A DNA stretch of 64,000 nucleotides, taken from positions 1-64,000 of the forward strand of contig OY978099.1 in the NCBI GenBank assembly GCA_963854735.1, given 5' to 3'. Within the stretch, counting starts at the first letter, position 1, and the number at the start of each line of letters is the position of its first letter. The stretch comes from Marvania coccoides (lineage: Eukaryota > Chlorophyta > Trebouxiophyceae > Chlorellales > Chlorellaceae). Made by a program: the position numbers and the translations under genes. Below are positions 56,655-64,000 of the stretch, piece after piece. Under the pieces are notes generated by a model. The model had not been told where the DNA came from and made no database searches. It saw only the letters and a list, made by a program, of their open reading frames with translations.

Positions 56655-59323
56655 ATGTCTGTGATAGAGCTGTCCACGGGGGCAGTTCCTGTTTCAGGTG
56701 TGCCGGGCACCCAATTTAATTTTCGTTCGATCATTATTTTTTTAAAGGCTGGTATTTGCTGGCGACCTGAGCCTGCATGCTCGCATTTGACTGAAATCAT
56801 CCCAATTTTTGCACCATTGTTTGCACAGGAGCGCTGCAACGCGCATGTTGCATCCCACTGGCAGCGGTGGTGCAGCCGATGCTCCACCTGCCTGACGAAC
56901 CCACGCCTTCCTCTCACGAGCCCTCCCCCGACCTCCTCCTCACCGACGTCGCCCGCTGCGCCGGGTGCTCCGCCTACATCAACCACCTGTGTTCGTTTGA
57001 GCGCCACGGGTGGGCGTGCTCGCTGTGCGGGGTGCTCAACGACTACGCAGCGCTGCAAAACAGGAGGTACCTGGGGGGACCCGAGGCACGCAGCACGCTG
57101 CCTGAGCTGCGACCTGGCGCCGTGGAGGGGTGCTCGCCGGTGCGAGAGGGCGAAGACCCATCTCCATCCGCAGCAGCATCATCGGCACCCGAGGGAGGCC
57201 CCCCCCTGTTCTCTCTGCCAGCCAGCATGACGGTGGTGGCGCTGGTGGACGCTGCCGCAGACCCCGACCACCTTGATCTGGTGCGCAGCACTCTGTTGGC
57301 AGGGCTGGAGGGCCTCCCCGACAAGGCCCGGTTTGGCATTGTGGCATTTGGCGGCGATGAGGTGGCGCTGTTTGAGCCTGGGCCTGGGGGTCCCGCGGTG
57401 CGGCACATTGGCATCTCCCCCATTGACGCGGCTGCGCCCACCGCCGTGGAGCTGGCGCAGGCGCTGCCGCTGGAGAATCTGATGGCGCCGGTGGGACGCG
57501 CACGGAGGCACATCGCCGCCGCCATCGAGGCCATTCACCCCATGGGCGTCGACGCTGCCAGCGGCGTGAGAAAGCGTCCCCTGGGCGAGGCCCTTCAGGC
57601 GGTGCTTCGACTGATTGGGGCGTGGCCGGTCGGGGACAGCACGCTGGGGGGCCCTACAGGGGCAAGGCTGGCCGTGTTTCTGTCGGGGCCGCCCAACCAC
57701 GGTCGCGGCAGCGTGTTCAACGCCCCAATTGCTTCCACCGCCGCGCCAATGTCTTCCCCTCCCTCCAGCGGCAGGGGCGATGGCCCTGCCCCCTTCTTGA
57801 TGGACCCGTACTTCCCAGAGCTGTCGTCGTGGCACGCCATCCCTCCTGCACCGGACCGCCCTGCGCCCTCAAAGCCCCGCCCCACTCGCAGGGGAACCAG
57901 CGGCTGGACCAGGGTGGTGGACAGCGCGGTGGACCTGGGCACGGCAGCAGCAGAGATGGGGCTGAACGCCGCAGACGGGGGCAGGGAGCTTTCGGTGGCC
58001 TGGGACGCGGCGGCAGCATTTTATGGCGAAGCGGCCTCGGCAGCCGCAGCGCTGGGCGTGGTTGTGGACGCTTACGCGGTAAGCTCCACGTTTGTGGGCC
58101 TGGAGGCGATTCGACCGCTGGTGGAGGGCTCCGGCGGCAGTCTGGCCATCTACCCTCCCCCCGCCGAGGAGGACTGCGCCCTGCCCCAGGACCTGTTTAA
58201 GCGACTCAGCGAGCCGTTTGCGTTTGGCGCGCTGCTGCGGCTGCGCACCTCCCCGGAGCTGCGCGTGGTTGGCGCCCTGGGCCCCCGCCTCGTGGCCGAC
58301 CCCCGCTCCCCTGGCGACCTGTTCCAGCTGGCATGCTGCCACCCCCACGACGCGTTTGGCCTGGAGCTGGAGCACGCAACGCGGGCAGGGCTGCAGGGCA
58401 CGCCCGTCATGCAGCTCGTGTTCCAGTACCTCGCTCTGGCCCCCACCCCCGCCCAGCCTGGGTTTGTGCTGCAGCGCCGCACCCGCGTTGTCACCCAGGC
58501 ATTCCCCGTGGCAACCACAGCGCCAGAGGTTTACGCGGGGGTGTCTGCGGGGGCGCACACGTTTGCGCTGCTGCACCGGCTGTGCGCCGTGGCTGACAGC
58601 GCCAGCGTGGAGGCTGCTCGTGCGGCGCTGCTGGAGCGCACCGTGGAGCTCGCCGCCGCGCACCACTCCTGGGCGGTGGTGGGAGAGCCGCTCCCCCAAA
58701 AGGGCGCAGCGTGGCGGCGCAGCGCTGCGCTGAGCCCCGTGGATGCGTCACTGAAAGAGTGCGAGGCGCTGCACGGCGTGCCCCGCGCCGCTTACTCGCT
58801 GCTGCGTGGTCCGCTGTTCAACGGCGCGCCCAGGCACCCAGACGTGCCCTGTGCGCTGCGCGTCCTGTGGGATACCCTGCCCCCTGACGAGCTGCAGACT
58901 GCGATCTACCCTCACCTCTCCTCGTGGGCCACCCCCGACCAGGTCTCCTTCCCCCGCCACTCCCTGTCCAGAGCGGCGCTGGCGCTGGCCCGCCAGCCCA
59001 TCTACCTGCTGGACGCCTACCACTCGATAGTCATCTTTTACGCTTTGCCAACGCAACAACAACAAGAAGCGCAAGAAGTGCAGTACCCGCCGCCTCACAG
59101 CAGTCGCCTCAGGTCGCACGTGTCCGCGACGGCCAGGGCACGTCACCTCACCCCCCGCGTGACAGTGGTGCAGGAGGGGGATGACCGCGGCGGCGGCGGC
59201 GGCGCGTTTTTCCGTTGGCTCATCGAAGACCAGCCGGCCAGGCCGGGAGACACCGGGCTGGGCACGTTTCTGGAGTTCTTGGGACAGGTGCGGGAGCTAG
59301 TGGTGGAGCTGCTGGAGGAGTGA
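56655..59323 (+). CDS. Divergent SEC23/SEC24-family COPII protein
   Basis: Exons 56655-56697 and 56829-59323 give 845 aa. SEC23 and SEC24 form the inner COPII coat on ER exit sites. Visible domains in order: zinc finger CAGCSAYINHLCSFERHGWACSLCGVLND (~50-80), the vWA-like trunk starting TVVALVDAAADPDHLDLVRSTLLAGLEGLP (~145), a beta-barrel/helical middle with PEVYAGVSAGAHTFALLHRLC (~620), and a gelsolin-like end (QPIYLLDAYHSIVIFY, ~790; FRWLIEDQP). The canonical SEC23 N-terminus is shortened and the trunk carries a Pro/Ser-rich insertion. It is closer in feel to the divergent plant SEC23 paralogues than to canonical SEC23 (recollection, not alignment). A TGTAA lies 11 bp past the stop. Confidence 0.8.
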
Positions 59324-59732
59324 AGTAGTAAATGTAACGATGGCAAAGACAAAACCACAACCACCCAAAACAAGTACCCCATTGTTTTTCGAGTTGCAGT
59401 TCTTCGAGTTTTTCTTTACTACAACCCAAAACAAAGAAAAAACGGAGCTCAATTTCCGCTTCATAGAACCACAGCTTTTAGAAACATTACACACCCAAAG
59501 GTTCACTTGCCTCAATTTGGGGGCCTGTTGTTCTTTCTCTTCAAAAATATTTAAAAATACTTCAAGAAAACATTCAATTCACTTGCCTCGTATAAATTGT
59601 TCCTCAGCTTCACGGTGGTACACGCAGTCTCTTGCAGCCAAAAGCATGGTTCAAAAAAAGACAGTAGAAGTTCGCATGGGCGCACGCCACTCTATTCCTC
59701 CCGTCATTCACCTTGATCTGCCACGTTTGTTC
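59324..59732. other. Joint 3' region of SEC23-like and SUF4-like genes
   Basis: AT-rich intergenic sequence between convergent genes; no gene recognised. Confidence 0.5.
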
Positions 59733-60762
59733 TCAAGCCTGCTGCGATCTTGCTGGTGACCTTTCGCTGTACCTGGGCAGCGCTGCCCTTCGCTCCTCCA
59801 TGCTCACCTCTTCATCAGCCCAAATCAACTCAACCCCGTCCTGCCCAGCAGCAGCGGGGTTGGTCGTAGGAGCAGCAGCAGCGGCAGGACCACCAGCGAC
59901 GGGGTAGGGCAGAGGCGCGCCACCCGGTGGCGGTACCCCCCCCGGGAACGGCGGCATGGGTCTTCCAGGTCCTCCATGCGTGTGCGGCGGCATTCCAGGG
60001 TGGTAGGCGTGAGGCATGCCAGGAGGAGGGGGGGGGGCTAGATATGGCGGCATGTGCATGGGCGGGGGAGGCATCCCAGGGCGGTACGGCGGCGGCATGC
60101 CAGGCATCCCTCCCGGTGGGTAGCCTGGTCTGGGTGGGAAGAAGGGGTGGGGCGGAGGGGGCATGCCGTAGGGAGGGGGTGCCCCGGGGTAGGGGTGCTG
60201 CCCTGGTGGAGGCGGCATGCCGTAGGGCCCTCCTGGCCTGGGGACGCCGTAGTAAGGGCGAGTAAGGGGGGGCCCACCGCCGTAGGGGCGAGGCGGCGGC
60301 ATGCCGTAGGGAGGGGGACCGCCGCCCTGCATGGGCAAGTGCATGTGAGGACCTCCCCCAGGCGCGGGCTCAAGTGCGGCGCCTGGCTTGGGCGGGTCCT
60401 GGCCTCGCTTCATGCCTGGCGGGATCCCCGCTGACCCGAAGATGTCCCAGGTGGGGTCGTCCCGGCCGTCCTTGGCGTCCGGGATCCCGTGCACAGTCAC
60501 CTTGTGCACCTGCAAGCTGTGCACGGTGAGGGCTTTGGCAGTGGACAGCCGCTTGTTGCACACATTGCACTTGAAATGTTTGTTCTTCTGATGCAAAATG
60601 AGGTCGTTCTCGTCCTGCGGCGCACAATCACAACGATGAATCCAGATCCGATCTTCAATTATGCACAAAAAACTCATCAGCAAGCACCCTCACATTGAAC
60701 TCTCTGTCGCAATAGAAGCACCACGGCTTCTCCTCCTCGTGCTTTTTGCGCTTCCGCACCAT
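59733..60762 (-). CDS. SUF4/ZNF207 (BuGZ)-type C2H2 zinc-finger protein
   Basis: Exons 60688-60762 and 59733-60614 (phase 0) give 318 aa. The first 95 residues match the SUF4/BuGZ module: KPWCFYCDREFN, the QKNKHFKCNVCNKRLSTAKAL two-finger core, HSLQVHK and the NAKDGRD-like DAKDGRDDPTWDIFGSAGIPPGM. Plant SUF4 regulates transcription; animal ZNF207 binds microtubules and kinetochores. The rest is a low-complexity tail of Pro, Gly, Met, His and Tyr repeats (PPYGMPPP, PYGGGPP, HPGMPP) of the kind that drives phase separation in BuGZ. The C-terminus has DGVELIWADEEVSMEERRA, resembling the GLEBS motif of ZNF207, which binds BUB3. That makes a spindle or RNA-processing role as likely as transcription. 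Confidence 0.85.
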
Positions 60763-61020
60763 GATGTTGGTTTTATCTCTGTATGAATTCAATTGGTTTC
60801 CCTCAAATACTAAAATTCTCTTTTTGGTTTGTTTCTTGGGCTCAAACCTGCGCTCGATGGCGCAGGTTTGACCATTTCTGAAGGCAGGAAGGCTTCGCCT
60901 TCCTCCCGCTTTAATTTCGTTACCAACAAAAAAAGCAATAACAGCTGACTCGCACTGCCGCCGGCAGGCCCGAGCTGCAGTCTCGCCAGGTTTGAATCTT
61001 TGCCTAGTAAAGCAGCCAAG
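60763..61020. promoter_or_regulatory. Shared upstream region of SUF4-like and PKA-R genes
   Basis: Start codons are divergent and only 258 bp apart. No specific element recognised. Confidence 0.45.
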
Positions 61021-62142
61021 ATGGGTGCACGCTTCAGCCACCCGCACACGCTGGCGACTCAAGCCCACGGAACGATCATGGATGTCGATGAGGAGAGTGG
61101 AGCCGCCGCCCCCGTTCGGCGCATCCCTTCCTACATAAAAAGACGTCGGAGCTCGGTGAGTGGTAAAAATACGGTGCCTATTCAAAACAATATTGCTAAA
61201 ACACACATTGCTCTGGTGCGCCAAGGTGTCTGCCGAGACTGGCCGCTCTGGATGCGCCGCCAGCCTGCCGTGCATCCCCAAACCTGAGCCCGTCGCTGCT
61301 CGCCTGCGAGCCATCATCGACGACGTGGTGGTATTCAAAGAGCTGGATGAGGAGCAGCGGTCCCGCCTGGTGACCGCCATGTCTGAGCGCCCCGTCCGTC
61401 CCCAGGAGGTGGTCATTCGCGAGGGCGACGAGGGGGATTTCTTCTACGTTGTTGACACCGGGAAGTTCCAGGCCACCAAAGCAGGGGAGCCGAAGTTTCT
61501 TTACGACGGCGCAGGGTCTTTTGGAGAGATTGCGCTGCTGTATAACTCTCCCCGCGCCGCCACCGTAGTTTCCGAAACTGAAGGGCTGCTGTGGGCGCTG
61601 GATCGCAGCAGCTTCAGGACCCTGGTGGTGGGGATGATGCAAAACAGACGAACCAAACACGAGGCAGTGCTGCGCAAGACCCCGCTGCTCAGGGACCTCT
61701 CCGACGCCCAGCTCGCGGCCATAGCAGACTGCTTGGCGCCGCACGATTTTCCAGCAGGCAGCTGCATCATCAAGCAGGGGGAGCCCATCACCTCGGCTTC
61801 CAAATTCTATATTGTGGTAGAAGGGCAGGTGGAATGCTTTAGGAGCACCTCGGCGGTAAGGAGGTGTCTTCGCATATTTTCAAGTGCGCTCAATACAACG
61901 CCAACATCTTCGTGTTTTCTTTTTAGCAGGGAGAGCGCAAGCTCACACGCACAGTGGGCTCTGGTGACGTGTTTGGTGAGGTGGCGCTGGTGGCCAAGCT
62001 GCCACGGCAGGCTGACTGCATTGCCACCAGCACCGTAAAGTGTTTGGCCATGCCCCGAGACGCATTTGAGCGCGTCATGGGCCCAGTAGAGCAGACCCTG
62101 GCGAAACAAATTGAAGCCTACTTGGGAATGAACAAAGAATGA
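61021..62142 (+). CDS. cAMP-dependent protein kinase regulatory subunit-like protein
   Basis: Exons 61021-61155, 61226-61855 and 61927-62142 give 326 aa. (The last acceptor could be three bases later, removing one Gln.) PKA-R binds and blocks the catalytic kinase until cAMP arrives. Residues 41-49 read RRRSSVSAE, the inhibitory site followed by the SAE signature of PKA regulatory subunits; the first intron falls inside it. cNMP domain A (~70-190) ends in GSFGEIALLYNSPRAATV, the complete phosphate-binding cassette with the Arg, and the Ala that favours cAMP over cGMP. Domain B (~195-320) has VFGEVALVAKLPRQADC, with the Arg retained but the following residues altered. The N-terminal dimerisation domain of animal subunits is absent, so it may act as a monomer. 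Confidence 0.88.
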
Positions 62143-62317
62143 GAGAGAAAATACAAACAAGCGAGCGAGTGAAGTGATGAAATAATTGCTACGATTCTAC
62201 CTGTAGACTTTTGTTCCCCAAACATCTGTTTTGTTGTTTCGCAGTATTATTTTGCATAGTTGCATTTCTAGCGTAGCATTATTTCATTTGAATTGTTTTT
62301 TAAGAGCAGTGAATTCA

Positions 62318-63262
62318 TCAGACGACCATGCCTACTGGCGGCGGCAGCTCGTCCCAGAATGTGGGGTGGTTGTCCGGCGTGATCCATCGCCGCCTGGCCC
62401 CGTCTTTGTCCACCGTCACCAGCCTAATCACTCCCCCTGACGACCCGTCCCTCGACATTGCCAACGCCAGCGCAGACGCCACCAGGTCCTCGGCCTCCTG
62501 CTGCGACATGCCCTCCCGGAACTCGCTCTCCAGGTACCCCCACAGGAAGGTGGACCCCGACCCGTCTGTGGTCCACTGCTCCCTGCTGATTGTGCCGCCG
62601 ATGGGGCACCCAAACACCTGGCCGCCCTCTCCAGCGTCCCACCCAGCCACCACCATAGCGCCCACGAGGTTCTTGTTCTGGTAGTTCATCTATTGTGAGA
62701 AATTGCAGGGGAATGTTGAGGGCGAGGGTGAGGCTTGGCTTTGAATAAATGGTGTTTAAAAGAAAAAAGGATGGGACGGCAGGGAAAAAAAAAATCAAAT
62801 TTGGGTGATTTTCTCACCGTTTTCACGAGGTTGGCCACTGTTCGCACGTCTGGGCGCCGCTGCAGCTGCATCTCGTGCTGCTCAGTGAAGTAGCGGACTG
62901 CAGGGCGAAAGGAAAACGCACAGAGTTAAGTGATCAAGTTTCTGTCTTTGATCAAACACTAAACGTGCATTATTGCTGGAGTCGAACACCCCCGCCGCAT
63001 CGTTACTGAAATAAACGGCGAGTGTGCGCTTCTCACCGTAATCTGAGACAGCCTGCGTGTCTGCTGCGGATCCTGATCGCAGCAAGTAGACGAAATCGGA
63101 CAAATTTGTTATTTTGTCGGAGGCTCGGTTAGACACGTAGGTCCCGGTGCTCACGCGCGAGTCTGCACCAAGCACCACGCCTCCATCATACTGCACAGCG
63201 ACGATCGTGGTTCCGGTGTGAGGTGCTGGGCCATTTCCAACCTGAGGAACGCGGACATCCAT
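62318..63262 (-). CDS. PSMB6: 20S proteasome subunit beta-1 (caspase-like)
   Basis: Exons 63037-63262, 62818-62897 and 62318-62689 give 225 aa. This is the beta1 catalytic subunit, which cleaves after acidic residues. The propeptide is 17 residues and processing after HTG exposes Thr18 as nucleophile ([19 protein letters not shown]). The catalytic Asp (GADSR) and Lys (RASDKI) are present, as is AGWD (~150) and [10 protein letters not shown]. Length is slightly short because the propeptide is short. The start ATG at 63262 is preceded in frame by another possible one at 63304, but the shorter form fits the family. Confidence 0.93.
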
Positions 63263-63811
63263 CTCTCTGTCGTTGGCGCAAATAAGAATGAATAATGAAG
63301 CCAAAAAACCCAGTGCCTGGGTTTATTTTTATAAAAAAAGAAAGAAATTGTCATGAACGAAACTTGCTATAGCCACTGAGTTGCTTGGGCAAGCGCCAAA
63401 AAGGCTCAAACGCTCCCATTTTTGCTGGTACCTCTCCTCCGAGCGTTTTTTCCTTTTCATGCACGCCAGATATCATTTTTGGCGCCACCCGCGGTCTGCC
63501 TGGGCCTCTCTGCGACCTTGTCTTTTATTACTATCCTCGGGGGTGCAAAAGGGCATGTGAATTCTACTATTTACTAGACGCCCCGAAGAAGACCAGAAGC
63601 AGAGTCAGTGCAACATGCAATATGATTGAATGAAATTCCCATTGTGTACAGCAACATGAAAAAATGCTGTCAAAAAACAAAGAAACAAAAGGGAAAGACT
63701 GGTGGTTAAGAGAGATTCTCAGTACCATGTGTATATCGTCGTTTCAACTCAAATGTACAAGTAATGTAGTCGCGTGCGCTGCCATGTGCTGCATGGAAAC
63801 TATTCCCCGCT
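63263..63811. other. Intergenic region upstream of PSMB6
   Basis: No gene recognised in about 550 bp. It contains the PSMB6 promoter and the 3' UTR of the gene cut by the window edge. Confidence 0.5.
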
Positions 63812-64000
63812 CTACTCGCCTTTATGGAGCTGCTGCAGTCCCAATGCTGCTGCTGCTGCTGCCGCTACCCCACCCCAGCGACAGCGCGCTTCTCTCAGCC
63901 CAGCTCCGTTGCCTGTCGGCCCCCTCAGCGACCCCTCCCCTCACCTCCAGCGCAATGGACTGGTCGGCAAAGTCGCTCTGGAGGTGTACCATCAGCCGCG
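63812..64000 (-). CDS. 3' end of an unidentified gene cut by the window edge
   Basis: Two exon pieces can be read: 63945-64000 (partial, RLMVHLQSDFADQSIALE) followed by a GTGAGG donor, and 63812-63832 after a CTGCAG acceptor, which adds QLHKGE and a TAG stop in phase 0. The intron would be 112 bp and contains a CAG/CTG-rich run near 63850. Too little is visible to name the protein. Confidence 0.4.

Noticed and set aside
1..64000. tRNA, rRNA or CRISPR loci
   Set aside because: I looked for the GGTTCGAATC T-arm of tRNA genes, rRNA-like blocks and spaced short repeats and saw none; candidate GTTCGAA strings fall in coding or unstructured sequence. A covariance-model scan could still find a divergent one.

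Overview
This window is the left end of a nuclear chromosome from a photosynthetic eukaryote, most likely a green-lineage alga. It opens with about 360 bp of the plant-type telomere repeat (CCCTAAA)n on its C-rich strand. Genes are split by short GT-AG introns (mostly 57-170 bp), AT-rich inside GC-rich coding sequence. Gene content points to the green lineage: a nuclear gene for plastid ribosomal protein L4, a non-catalytic plastid ClpR-type subunit, plastid-type uroporphyrinogen decarboxylase, the topoisomerase VI partner RHL1, a SUF4-type zinc finger, a SOS1-type Na+/H+ exchanger and an mRNA export factor GLE1. A PKA-type regulatory subunit, absent from land plants, argues for an alga. I cannot name the genus, and another plastid-bearing lineage with TTTAGGG telomeres is not excluded.

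Layout. 1-5.4 kb: telomere, a 306-bp subtelomeric repeat, a 5'-truncated Ty3/gypsy chromovirus with a putative 3' LTR, and a 305-bp satellite array. 5.5-17 kb: two paralogous receptor-like kinases with seven secreted RCC1/CRINKLY4-like repeats, one transmembrane helix and a TKL-type kinase. Their last 1.5 kb (kinase plus 3' flank) is almost identical while the ectodomains differ. The spacers hold gene relics. 17-28.5 kb: three type II membrane glycosyltransferase-like genes, a bZIP-like gene and GLE1. 28.7-64 kb: a denser housekeeping region (methyltransferase, GMD, UROD, plastid L4, ClpR, a possible LRAT/NlpC-like protein, RHL1, a decayed MYND gene, F-box/LRR protein, CTU1, a very large SOS1-like exchanger, a BAP31-like protein, COX6A, a divergent SEC23, SUF4/BuGZ, PKA-R, proteasome beta1, and the 3' end of one more gene).

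Links between genes. GMD makes the GDP-fucose precursor that fucosyltransferase-like enzymes use. UROD and plastid L4 are divergent across about 300 bp and may share a promoter. BAP31-like/COX6A and SUF4/PKA-R are also close divergent pairs. Most interesting for a second look: the CR4-like kinase pair and its homogenised kinase half, a novel repeat in the exchanger tail, a dispersed 51-nt hairpin element, the MYND pseudogene, and an interstitial telomere repeat flanked by a direct repeat. Exon boundaries were assigned by eye from splice consensus and reading-frame agreement.
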